Assembly: GCA_023313575.1 (NCBI GenBank)
Contig: JAJTTP010000019.1
Span: 1 to 64,000, forward strand
Source of the DNA: Eutypella sp. D-1
Taxonomy: Eukaryota > Ascomycota > Sordariomycetes > Xylariales > Diatrypaceae
Direction: 5' to 3'
Length of the DNA stretch: 64,000 bases
Below, one piece after another: positions 11,320 to 21,278 of this stretch; position 1 is the first letter of the stretch, and each line of letters begins with the position of its first letter. A program made the position numbers and the translations under genes. A model generated the notes under the pieces. The model had not been told where the DNA came from, did no database searches, and was given only the letters and a program-made list of their open reading frames with translations.

Positions 11320-12162
11320 GTTTGCACCGTAGACGCTTCAGCACTGCACGCATGAGACAATTAGATGTAAGCTCCTTGGAGAAGTCCTCCGCGCTTATAT
11401 CATGGAAGGGATCTGGGCCGCGAATGACATTTCTTCTCAATTTTTTTTTTCACCCGGAAAAATTAAGAGGAAGCAATTGGGAAATTTTACGGCCTCAGGC
11501 TCGGCTTGTCCTATCAAACTGCCGAGTCCTGCCGAAACCCCGCCAATACACGCCGGCGAGTACTAGACCCAGCCACGTGGGAACATTGGTGGATCTGTGG
11601 AGGAGTGCGGGGGATAATATCTGGGGCTGGTCCGGGGTATGGCTTACGCCCCGGGCCCATTCCCCAGACGACTTGGAGCAAGGCGTGATGAGGCGTCCAA
11701 TGACTCGCATGGTGAGAGCTGTCACCGTAAGTTGTAGAGAGCCGGTCACCCCTGGATTTGCCGGTGCATGTCCATTGCCGTTCCGTATCCGATCTTGGGG
11801 AAATCGGCTGCTCAACATCGACGACGCGCCCAGACTAAAGTAGGCCAGACAATTGTCGCTAGTCCGAGCCTCATCCGGACAAGCTCCCTTGATCGGCTCT
11901 CATATCCCCCTCTCTTGGCTTCTTTAGCGGTCCCAGTCGCCGGGTCCAGGATTCGCGTAGCGCTCGGAAGCACAGTCGCCCCTGATCAGCCAAGAGGCAA
12001 GAAAAGTCTTCTTATTTCTTACCAATTCCGCCGATCGAATTGGCCCAGTCGAACCTGGTTCTCTCCACCGACCTCACGCGCTTCTGGATCTTCTTACGGG
12101 GTTCTGTTTTCTTTAGTCTGTTCGATCGCCTTAATCACTTTCGATCGCGCGCAAGAAGAATC
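11320..12162. other. shared upstream region of P450 and MFS genes
   Basis: 843 bases between two divergent starts. It holds a run of ten T near 11440 and a cluster of CreA-like sites given separately. Frames of 60-170 codons here lack any conserved block. Confidence 0.55.
11607..11667. promoter_or_regulatory. cluster of four CreA-like SYGGRG sites
   Basis: GCGGGG at 11607-11612, CTGGGG at 11621-11626, CCGGGG at 11632-11637 and CCCCAG (CTGGGG on the minus strand) at 11662-11667 fall within 61 bases, about 500 bases before the sugar-transporter ATG. Known: functional CreA sites usually come in close pairs. Inference: glucose repression of the transporter, perhaps also of the P450. The segment is GC-rich, which raises the chance rate. 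Confidence 0.35.
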
Positions 12163-14133
12163 ATGAAGGGCACGCCTACGTTTAGCAAGCCACTCCTAAC
12201 TGCCATATTCCTCGGAATAGGTGGTTTCCTCTATGGCTAGTCAGTCAATCCCACTGCAATGCGATTTCCCGATCGCGTTTTTGCTCCTGTCCATCTAACC
12301 CAAGAGCAGTGACTCCGGTATCATCACTCCGAGTCTAGCACTGAAATCCTTTTTGGGCTACTTCGGCAACCCCAGCCCTGCAGTCAAAGGTGCCATTGTG
12401 TCGGTTTATCAGGCAGGAGGTGATTCACCACACGGCTCCTTCACCATTTCGAGCGACTGACGATAGATATAGGATGGCTTGGAAGCGCTTCTGTCGGTAT
12501 AACGAGCGATTGGCTCGGGAGACGTAGAGCTATCGCTTTTGGTTGCACATGGGGCGTCATCGGCGGAGCTCTGATGGCGGGTGCTGCCCATGTCGCTATG
12601 CGTAGGTACTCTGAAGCCCCCGAAAGCGATAATCACTCTGACCATGTCTCGTGTAGTTATCATGGGCCGTCTTCTAGTCGGTTTCGCTGTTGGTACGATC
12701 ACTGGTGTTGCCCCAGTCTTCGGAGCCGAGATCGCTAAGGTATGTAATAAGATGTGGACGAGTGTCATCGGCCGAGTTACTGACATGGTTCTGGATGGTA
12801 GACACATGAGCGCGCAAAAATTACTGCGACGAATCAAATGAGTAAGTTTGCCAGCTGTCATACTAGCTGGTTGATGTACATGATCGCTGATCCCCCTCAA
12901 AGTGGTCGCATGGGGCTTCTTCGTCGCATTGTGGACAGGTGTAGGAGAAGGCAAGTGGAACAACCCGAACCAATGGAGATTGGGCTTCGGGATACAGGCA
13001 TTCCCGCCTCTCCTACTCGGCATCGGCGTGCTATTCATCGGAGAATCACCTAGATGGCTTTGCCTGAAGGGCCGCCACGAGGAAGCTGAGCAGGCGTTCC
13101 GCAACTATCACTATGACGGGACCAACGATGAGTGGTGCAGCGCCGAGTTCGCCGTCATCCAGCTTAACATCGCGGAAGAGAAAAAGGCTCAGGGCCGCTT
13201 GTCGTGGGCTGATCTTCTGAAGACCCCGGCTTTCAGAAGACGACTCTTCGTCGGCTCGTTCGTGTGGGCCGCCGCCATGCTTTCCGGTATCTCATTCGTC
13301 CAGTATTACCAGACCACCATCTACGCGACGCTACAGTTCGACGAAAGCAGACAGCTGCTCGTCAGCGGCCTCTACGGCTCCGTGGCACCGATAGCGTGTT
13401 TCGTCTCCCTCTTCTTCGTCGACCGCGTCGGCCGCAAGAAGATTCTAGTCTCGAGCGCCTCGCTCCTCTCTCTCTGTTATCTAATTATTACCGTCATCGC
13501 CGCCGTTTTCCCCGCGCGGCCCGGCTTGCCCACCAATAATGCTGCGCAAATCGGTCTGATCGCATGCATTTTCGCGGTGTCCGCCAACTACTCTGCGTTG
13601 CTGGGCCCGATGACGTGGATTATTCCGTAAGATCTCTATCTCCCTCCCTACTAGTTCCCACTCTTACTGATATGATATGACTTCTGTAGGCCCGAAGTAT
13701 TCACTACCGAACTACGAGCCAAGGCGAATGCTCTCGTCCAAGTCATTCATTACTCTATTAGCTTGATCATTACCCAATGCTCCCCTATTGCATTGGCGGC
13801 AGTCGGGTGGAAGTACTACGTATGCTAAGCGATTTACGATTATGGAGTACAGATTGTGTTTTCACTAACACCAAGAGGCAGATCCTGTTTATCCTCACCA
13901 ACGCACTCTGCGCGGTCGTATTCGCCGTCGCGTATCCCGAGACCAAGGGTAAGAACCTATCCGCTAGCTCTCCTATCGTCGTGTATGTTCGATGGCTGAC
14001 ATAGTTCACAGGCAAATCACTGGAGGCAATCGATGAGATTTTCGGTGATGTCCAAGTTGTCCACACCGAGAGCGTCAAGGTTGGACATGACGAGGAGAAG
14101 GCGGGTTTCGAAGTAGAGGAGAAGCGTTCTTAA
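12163..14133 (+). CDS. MFS sugar transporter (hexose-transporter family)
   Basis: Nine exons: 12163-12239, 12310-12419, 12473-12601, 12657-12739, 12802-12841, 12903-13626, 13690-13819, 13882-13948 and 14012-14133, 493 residues with 12 predicted membrane helices. Sugar-porter signatures are all present: GGFLYGYDSGIIT in helix 1, DWLGRRR in loop 2-3, GRLLVGFAVG...VFGAEIAK, ERAKITATNQM (from a 40-base exon), GESPRWL, FVDRVGRKK, and PETKGKSLEAIDEIF near the end. It would bring a monosaccharide or short sugar across the plasma membrane; the exact sugar cannot be read from the sequence. Eight introns of 49 bases or more in a transporter gene are many but every join is in phase. CreA-like sites lie upstream, and the P450 gene is divergent. 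Confidence 0.94.
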
Positions 14134-14618
14134 GAGGACTGATGTGATGCTGATCACATAGAACTAGCCAAGGTCGGGCCTTTTGCGTATGAGTAGCGTC
14201 TAACCATCTAACTTCACATGTGTTCCTCCAACCATGTATTCCCAGTCTACATAAAAATACATAATAACAACAATCATTTAATTCACCCTCAGAGCAATTA
14301 TAGGGGCTTATGAGGCTCCCTCCGAAATTTCATTCACATATTCCTTTATCTTGACTAGTGCCCATAGACCATCGAGTGAAGCACACATTTACGTTCATTG
14401 GCCATTGATGGAGACACCAATGGCCACAGACGGGGTATTGCATTTATTGCAAATTTCAGCGCATCTATCAGTTTAATCCTTTCACTCGAAGTCCTAGCTG
14501 TATATATGCCCTTGCTACCTCGAATGAGCCACTCCAAATAGTCCATTGACCACACTCCGCAGCTTCGCTATCGAATATGTAGTACCAACATTGGCTATAG
14601 CAACCTCATCATAGAAAC
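14134..14618. other. convergent intergenic region
   Basis: 485 AT-rich bases between the transporter and NTF2-like genes. A hairpin-forming inverted repeat (14399-14426) is the only structure seen. Confidence 0.5.
14399..14426. repeat. inverted repeat, 9-bp arms
   Basis: TGGCCATTG at 14399-14407 is the reverse complement of CAATGGCCA at 14418-14426, with a 10-base loop. It lies between two convergent 3' ends. A role in 3'-end formation is possible but unproven. Confidence 0.6.
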
Positions 14619-15083
14619 CTATGTGCTGGTATAGGCTTCCACCATCTTCGCCGCGGCCGCGGTATCGATGAACTGCACGATGCGCGAGATGGCTTTGCCG
14701 CCGGGAGCGAAGTCGACGAACCAGCAGATCTCCAGCGCGACGCCCTCGTAACCCCGGGCTTTCGTCCAGTGCTCCGCGTGCGCACTGCCCTTGAGCTCGA
14801 TGGGGTCGACCACGAGGGACAAGATCTTGGTCCGCGTGACCTCCAGCGCCGCGAACTCCGTCTTCATCCGCTCCTCGTACGAGCTATTCGTCTCCACCGC
14901 CTTCACGAAGGAGCACGTCGCGGGATAATTCGCTGGCGCGAGGTGGCGTGTGCAGTCCGGAGTGAGCTTGGCAGAGAGGTAAGATGTGTCCTTCTTCTCC
15001 ACGGCGACGTCGTAGTCTTCGAGTAATGACCTCAGGGTATCCCGCATCGCTGCGCGGACATCATCTGGTGACGAAGACGCCAT
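14619..15083 (-). CDS. small NTF2-like (SnoaL-type) protein
   Basis: Single exon, 154 residues. The frame is open upstream to 15176 but only with a TTG; the first ATG is at 15083 (MASSSPDD). The pattern of an N-terminal helix pair (VRAAMRDTLRSLLEDYDVAVEKKD), a cone-shaped middle with TPDCTRHLAP, and C-terminal strands (EGVALEICWFVDFAPGGKAISRIVQFID) resembles the NTF2-like fold of SnoaL and of small fungal isomerases in meroterpenoid pathways. I do not recognise a specific family member. No signal peptide. It sits convergent to the sugar transporter and near a P450, so a role in small-molecule metabolism is possible, but no polyketide synthase, terpene cyclase or NRPS is in the window. Confidence 0.75.
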   Translation of the reverse strand: MASSSPDDVRAAMRDTLRSLLEDYDVAVEKKDTSYLSAKLTPDCTRHLAPANYPATCSFVKAVETNSSYEERMKTEFAALEVTRTKILSLVVDPIELKGSAHAEHWTKARGYEGVALEICWFVDFAPGGKAISRIVQFIDTAAAAKMVEAYTST

Positions 15084-16447
15084 ATTTGAGAATATGCCGA
15101 CGTATTGGAAAGAGTTTGGTACCCGTAGTGTTACTGATGATGGTCCAATGGATAATGGCACATCGACGGACGTCAATTAGCTGCGGAAAATGGTGTAGAA
15201 CTAAGATGAAGGTCACGACTTAAAGTGTTGCTTCAACCCAGTGTCACTTATATGATCAATTGTTACTATTGTAAGCACGAAGGCTAGGCTACAAGGGGCC
15301 GGTCCGAGGGGATTCGGGCACTTCCCAATTCGGGTGCCCGAAATAAGTGTTTAGTAAGTAAGTAAGGATGCGCACGATGGAGTTTAGTATGCATTTTGGT
15401 GAATAAGTTCAAGATACCTTTCTTGAAGGGTGTTATATCGAATTTTCAGTCAGCTCAATTAACTACGGATCAAAACTGCGATGTGACGGGGTTCGTTCAT
15501 CTCATCATTTCGACCAGAAACGATAACCGGGGAGGGCTGGGCACATCTAGACGCCCCACAGCACCGTATAAGTCTCGCACTCCGTTGATAGGAAAGAAAG
15601 GGAAAGGCAAAAAAGGAACACTCCGCCACTCACGAAGTCGAGGCGAATCCCGTAGGGCTACGTAGAGCAAAGGAGGCCCATGTCAGACAGGTAATTTTGG
15701 GGAGCCACTTAGCCATAGATACCTAGGCAGGTTCGAGGAAGAGAAGTATCGAAGGTTATCTGCAAACATTTGGAACGACATAAGTATGGGGTCTTGTATG
15801 AAAACACTACATACAGTATTATGGTCTCCTCCGGTAAACTGCACCTAAGCCTTGCGAAGGCAGCGGTCCTTTTTATAGAAACTAACTGTTCCAAAGAAAG
15901 GCAATTCCTTCAATTAGGGCCCCGCCGACCGGGCGGCGGCCGCCTATCCATGCCCGAGTTTTTTTTAGTTTTTTTTTTAATCCGGGGCTTACATTAGCGG
16001 GTCCCGACACCAAAAGACGGGATCACGGACAAGTCGACTGAACCTTGAATAACCTAAGACACTCTGTCAATTTGACGGCAACAAATAGGGTTAAAACATC
16101 TTATGTCACTGTACTTATGTAATTACAGTCGCAGGCGGTCTCAATTGATCAGTTACTCTAGAATTTGGAAAATGCGGTTTTAACATTCGTACCCCTCTGT
16201 TTGCACTAGGACGCCAGAACGCCAGACTGGAAACTTGGAATATATTAATCTAGTAGTCTGATTGGCTAATCCCAGTTAGTATACTAGCGAGTAAGTAGGT
16301 TTGTGCCTGCGCCACACCAACTTCAAGAGTGAAAATTTTGCCTGCTGGCCCCGCCCCCTCCTTCATTCACTCGCCCGACCGGCTGGTGACATATACAATG
16401 ATAAGCAAACAATTTTCCAACCAACAGCAAGCCTGTGTTTAACACAG
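15084..16447. other. 1.36 kb gene-free region
   Basis: Contains an inverted repeat (15313-15342), a T-rich run near 15960-15980 and no supported gene. The stretch ends at the tRNA-Lys gene. Confidence 0.5.
15313..15342. repeat. inverted repeat, 9-bp arms, TTCGGGCAC
   Basis: TTCGGGCAC at 15313-15321 pairs with GTGCCCGAA at 15334-15342, loop of 12 bases. The heptamer ATTCGGG also occurs directly repeated in it. It could be a remnant of a small transposable element or a binding palindrome; neither can be decided here. Confidence 0.6.
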
Positions 16448-16532
16448 GCCCGGCTAGCTCAATCGGTAGAGCGTGAGACTCTTAATAAGGAGTACAATCT
16501 CAAGGTTGCGAGTTCGAGCCTCGCGTCGGGCT
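16448..16532 (+). tRNA. tRNA-Lys(CTT) with a 12-base intron
   Basis: 85 bases. Acceptor arm GCCCGGC (16448-16454) pairs with GTCGGGC (16525-16531, one G-T pair); discriminator T at 16532. D arm GCTC/GAGC; anticodon stem TGAGA/TCTCA with anticodon CTT at 16481-16483; intron 16485-16496 between positions 37 and 38; T arm GCGAG/CTCGC around TTCGAGC. A T run follows at about 16572-16579 and can serve as the polymerase III terminator. Confidence 0.95.
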
Positions 16533-17198
16533 CAAATCCCGATGCGCCTCTTCAAGAGGCATGTCGACCGTCTTTTTTTTTCTTTTACTTTTTCCCCTTC
16601 GCTCTGGTAACAGCTTTAATCGTTTGAAGGGTCCTGTATGGCCCTGGATGTCTTTATTTTTCTTATCCTCACTAGGAAGAGTCTTCCCAAAAAACCGGAG
16701 GAGGCATTGTCCAGATGTTGGCTCCCTCGTTTCCTGATTTGTACATCTCCCACACTCGACGGCATTTATGCAAGTAAGCCCTCTATGTGGGCGAGTTAGC
16801 CCCACATGTCATCACTGAATTTAAGTAGTTAAGCTTTGGCAGGGAAGTTCCGCTGCTGAATGAAGTAATGGGGGAGTGATCAGTCACGAGGGAAACAAAG
16901 CCAGGACGAAGAGATATGCCTATAAGGCGGTAACCCCTATGGACATTCCAAGAGGCCGTCGATTCGTACTATTTATTGAAGCACATATGTCTGCTTGTGC
17001 CTTGAATTACGTTGTTGTGGTTGGGGCGTTTCCCTCATCTAAGTGAGACTTTAAATGTATGAAATCTACGGGGTGATACGGTGACGACCGTAAACCTATA
17101 AACGTGTATCAAGTATATATATAGTGCTGGTGGTTTATCTATCTAACGTTCTATGCATATACTGATGGGAGTTCTAATCTACATCACACTCCCAGCCC
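16533..17198. other. intergenic region after tRNA-Lys
   Basis: 666 bases with the tRNA terminator-like T runs at its left end and the 3' region of the decarboxylase gene at its right. No supported gene. Confidence 0.5.
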
Positions 17199-19401
17199 TT
17201 ACTCTTCGACCACCTCCCTGCCGACTTCACCCAACGCCGTCACCAATCCCTCGAGGGTACCGCACAGCGTCTGGGAGTTCACGACGACACGGAAGAAGCT
17301 GCCTCTAGCCCCGGGCGCATAATCAACCATGAACCCCCTGCGCACGAGACGGACAGCCATCTCGCGCGTCCGCCGCGTGTTCTCCGCCGCGGCCTCGGCT
17401 ACCCGCCCGCCGGGCGCGTAGTAGAAGCATACCTGCAGACACGGCGGCGGGTTGGGCGATAACAGCTCGAGGTCCGGCGATGCCTGCACCAGCTCCGCCA
17501 GATGCGCGGCGGCGGCGAAGCCCGCGTCCACGCGCGCCGCGAGCCCCGACGTCCCGTAGTACGTCCAGGCTAGCGCGAGCTTGAGCGCGTCGCCGCGGCG
17601 CCCGCACTGCAGAGTCTGGTCCGCAAGGTCCCAGGTAGTTGTGTCGTCGTTGTCGGCATCGGCATCGGTGTCGTCGCCCCCGCCGCCGTGGAACAGGTAG
17701 CCCGCGGGCAGGGTGTTGGCGCGGTGGAAGACGCGCAGGTCGGGGGTGAGCAGGAACGAGCAGGTGAGGGGCACGTTGAGCATCTTGTGCGGGTTAACGG
17801 CGACGCTGTCGGCGCGCTCGACGCCCCGCAGCTGGCCCCGCGCCCGCTGCCGCGCCGAGAACACCGCCGATCCGCCCCACGCCCCGTCCACGTGCAGCCA
17901 GAGTCGCCGCTGCCCACCCGCGCAAATGTCCGCGATCGTGTCGAATGGGTCGTACGACCCGTGCACTGTCGTTCCTGCTGTCGCGTTCACGTATAGCGGC
18001 GTTCCGCCTGAGGACTCCGCCTGCGCGATCGCTTCCCGTAGTGCCGACGGGATCATCCGGCCCTCGTTGTCCACGGGCACCGTGACGACGTTGGAGGCTC
18101 CCACTGTGCAATGTATGGTTAATGGGGATTCTTAGTCGGCATTCACAGGTGGGTTGGGTAGATGTGTCCCAGCGAATACCGCATAACGTACTCCATAGCG
18201 GGGTGGGCTCGAAATTGCGGAGGGGACGGGGTGGCACTCACTACCACAAGCGACAGCGGCCTTCTCGACGCTATAGTGGCCGTGCTCGCTGGTGAACAGG
18301 ACGAAGCGGCGGCCGGCGTTGCCGGCCTCGCGCGTCTCGGGGTACAGGGTGTTGCGGGCGATGACGACGGACGTCATGTTCGACGCCGACCCGCCCTGGC
18401 ACACGATGCCGCCGGCCCGGGGTCCCGTGAACCCGAACAGCGCCGCCAGCCGCCGCGCCGTCACCTTCTCGATCACCGTCAGCGCCGGCGACGTCGCGTA
18501 TACGTGGACCTGTTGCGCGCGCGGGGTGAGCATGGAGTCGGCGAAGAATGTATTGGGGGCGGGGGGTGTTGTGAAAGGATATAGTATTGCTGGAGGCGGT
18601 GCATGGGAACTTACGTTTGTGTTTAAGATCGCGAGGATCAACTCCGATATCACGCCGACCTATGTCGTAGACGCAGCGTGATGGATTAGCTACACCTTGC
18701 AAGTTGCTGCGCGCCCCGGAGTCCAATAGACGGAGTTCAAGGCCTTAATAAAAAAAGCAGATACACTATCTTCAACGCAGAAGAAAAAAGGAAAAAGAAA
18801 AAAAAAGGAAAAAGGAAAAAGCAGGTGGGGTCCACGAACGGGATTGGTGCTCGAGTAGAGCTTATCCAGGAACCCCTGGTCCCAGGTATTAACGCTGTAG
18901 CGGAGGACGTCGCGGACGAGATCGAGCAGGCGATCCCGACCCGGCGCATTCTTTCCCTCCCCCAGCCCGTCCCCCTCCCCGTCCGGCAGCGAGAAGCGCA
19001 GTTTCTCGACTAGGGCCGTGGGCTCGAGGGGTTCCACGAGCGCGGTATGAGACGCTGAGGGGTCCGTGATACGGCCGGAGGCCCGCTCCGGCGCCGCGGC
19101 GTCGGCCGCCCGCACGAACGGTATGATGAGTGATTGCACGGCTTCTAGGAGCTGTTTTTTTGGTCCGAATCGCGGCCCGGGGCGAGTTCAGGTGTTTGTT
19201 AGTTATGCTTGTATCTTTGGTAGGACAGTCCAACGGTGCAATTAAGGAGGGGTTGTTGGTCCAGGGGGTTTCTTTTTTTTTTTTTTTAATTCCGGCATAA
19301 CTTACGTCTTCGAGTTCATCCGCTCTATTCAGCTTCCCATCTCCAAACCCGGGGCCGGCCGGCCGGCCGTTAGTCTGCGACTCGGGGCTAGTTCCGTTCA
19401 T
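17199..19401 (-). CDS. group II PLP-dependent decarboxylase (glutamate / cysteine-sulfinate type)
   Basis: Five exons on the minus strand: 19306-19401, 18840-19151, 18615-18659, 18242-18509 and 17199-18103, 541 residues. The family removes the alpha-carboxyl group of amino acids such as glutamate, aspartate or cysteine sulfinate. Seen: FLDKLYSSTNPVGVISELILAILNTN (the join over a 45-base exon), VHVYATSPALTVIEK, CQGGSASNMTS, HVDGAWGG with Asp313, and the PLP-lysine block NPHKML with Lys347. The HVDGAWGG and NPHKML blocks point to the glutamate/CSAD branch rather than to aromatic amino-acid decarboxylases. The N-terminus (32 residues from exon 1) has no targeting signal. Two donors are non-standard (GTTCGT, GTGAGT) but give exact phase and conserved residues. 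GC-rich third positions contrast with the AT-rich flanks. Substrate is not decidable. Confidence 0.92.
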
Positions 19402-20418
19402 ATTCGCCAATCGCTCCTTTTCGTTTCTTTTTACTATTCTTCTTTCTTTCTTCAAATAGAAAATCGGGACAGTTTCGGAGGATACCTTTTTTTTTTACGA
19501 GAAGAAGAAAAACTTTTTAGTCGCGTATTAACTATTAGATGGATGGCTAGCCAGCCAGTCAGTCAACCTAGTCTATCTAGTCAGGAAAAAAAAAGCGCTC
19601 TGCTAAGCAGAAACTACGCTTGTCATCCGCTTGCCTCCCTAAGTGATTCCAAATTCTACCTCTGAGGCCATGCCGGTGAACGATGATGCCATTCCCAGCA
19701 AACTATTTCCTCGAAGCTGCATTTTTTTTTCTTCGAAGCATGTCGCATTTCAAGTTGATTGTATCCCAACACTAGGTCGCCACTTGCCTCGATGAAATTT
19801 GCGCCTTGTTATCTGATAAAAGCGCATGCGTCGTCTCACATCTCGACTACGGCTTCGAACAACATAGGATATGTAGATATCATATTGAAATTCTTGCAGA
19901 AATGTAGGCCTGGCGCAGACTCGAGGGACCGCGGTGTCAAGGCAGATTTTTCCGGAAGACCAAAAAAAAAAAAAAAACAACAACATTGGTGCTTTGCTTC
20001 CCAGCCGCGCCCTCTCCCCTTAATGAAGCATGTGGTGGAGGATACAATACAAGTTACGAACCCCAAAATTGAACTGAACAAACAAAGTATAGCCCTCCCA
20101 AGAAGACACCCGATGAACACCTCATTGTGCCCGTGATGCAAATCCGTATCCCCGTCGCTTTCCTGCCCTTGCCTTTCCTTGACCTCAGAACGCCTTTGAT
20201 ATGAAAAGGTTTACGTGACTGGCGGCGGAAAGAATAATGCCAGGTATCATCATGATATATCCATTCATCCGTCCCTGGGTCTTGATCGTGACATTTTGTT
20301 CATATCCCTTCATCTCGTCGTTGGTTTTTTCTTTCTCTCATTATACTGCTACGCCTTCTTTTCCTTTTGACTCTTGCTTTATGAGATGACATCGACAGGA
20401 TGGATTTCCTGGATGGTA
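19402..20418. other. 1.0 kb gene-free region
   Basis: Rich in A and T homopolymers (runs near 19485-19495, 19720-19730 and 19960-19975). No supported coding region; it spans the decarboxylase upstream region and the 3' side of the VanZ-like gene. Confidence 0.5.
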
Positions 20419-21278
20419 TTAATCGACCCGTTTTTTGGTGTCGGCGGCCGTTGCTGGGCCTGAATCGTTACCGTTGCTCTTCGCGACGCCCTCGATGACG
20501 TTGTCGTCGTCCTTACCATCCTCGTCCTCATCCCAGTCGTCCAGGGCGTTCTCGTCCCAGTTATCCACCTCGTCCTCTAGCGTAGAGGCGCGAGGGGCGG
20601 CGGCAGCAGCGACACCCTCCTCCTGCCCGACAGAACCCGCACCGATACCCTCACCGAGCTCGAGATCCTCGCCGAGATCGTCGTCGCCGGGGACGGCGGT
20701 ATAGCGGGCGCCGCGCGCGAGGCGGCGGCGGTCGAGCATGCGGCGGTGGTACCAGGCGCAGAGGGCGAGGGCGGGGAGGCAGCCGAGGAGGTTGGCGGCG
20801 ATGTCGGCGGGGTCGAAGTCGCGGCCGTTATCGGGGATGGCGGCCTGGAGGAACTCGGAGCCGACGGCGCCGGCGAGGGCGCACACGGCGAGCGTCAGGT
20901 GCAGCGCCCGGCGCCGCGTCGTGTCCACCACCCAGTAGAAGACGGCGGTCAGCACGAAGAACGTCGCCACGTGCAGTACCTTGTCGTTCACGTAGGCGCC
21001 GAGCTGCAGCGACGAGAGACCCGCGTAGCCTGCGACGAGGCAGAGGACGAGGAACGTCCCTGTTGGATCGATCGTGTTAGTTTGTTCACGGCTCCCTCCG
21101 TCCCTCCCTCTCTCTGGCTGGACAATTCCCCCCTCCCTCTTCCCTATTTGTAGAGCTAGGCGATCTACAAGATAGATAGAGATCTCGGGATCATCCGAAT
21201 ATTGACATGCAATGGGCACATGTGATGTGATGTGATGTGTAGAGAGAACGAACCTGCAAAGGGTAAACGTATGCGCAT
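20419..21278 (-). CDS. VanZ-like membrane protein with acidic tail
   Basis: Two exons on the minus strand: 21254-21278 (only 25 bases, MRIRLPFA plus one base) and 20419-21059, 221 residues; the donor is GTTCGT and the acceptor AACAG. The join gives MRIRLPFAGTFLVLCLVAG, a first membrane helix starting with a positive N-terminus. Four helices follow the VanZ pattern, with YVNDKVLHVATFFVLTAVFYW, SEFLQAAIPDNGRDFDPADIAANLLGCLPA and DR as family marks (the FDPADIAANLLG block is the best). The C-terminal 90 residues are hydrophilic and very acidic, with tandem NWDENA/DWDEDED motifs. VanZ homologues in bacteria include a teicoplanin-resistance protein; the function of the fungal branch is unknown to me. 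Confidence 0.83.

Noticed and set aside
9418..15083. Secondary-metabolite gene cluster
   Set aside because: A P450, transporter and NTF2-like gene are present but no backbone enzyme (polyketide synthase, NRPS, terpene cyclase) or Zn2Cys6 regulator is in the window.
20746..21153. Plus-strand frame of 135 codons opposite the VanZ-like gene
   Set aside because: Gly/Glu/Val-rich shadow of a GC-rich gene; the minus strand has clear membrane helices and the family block.
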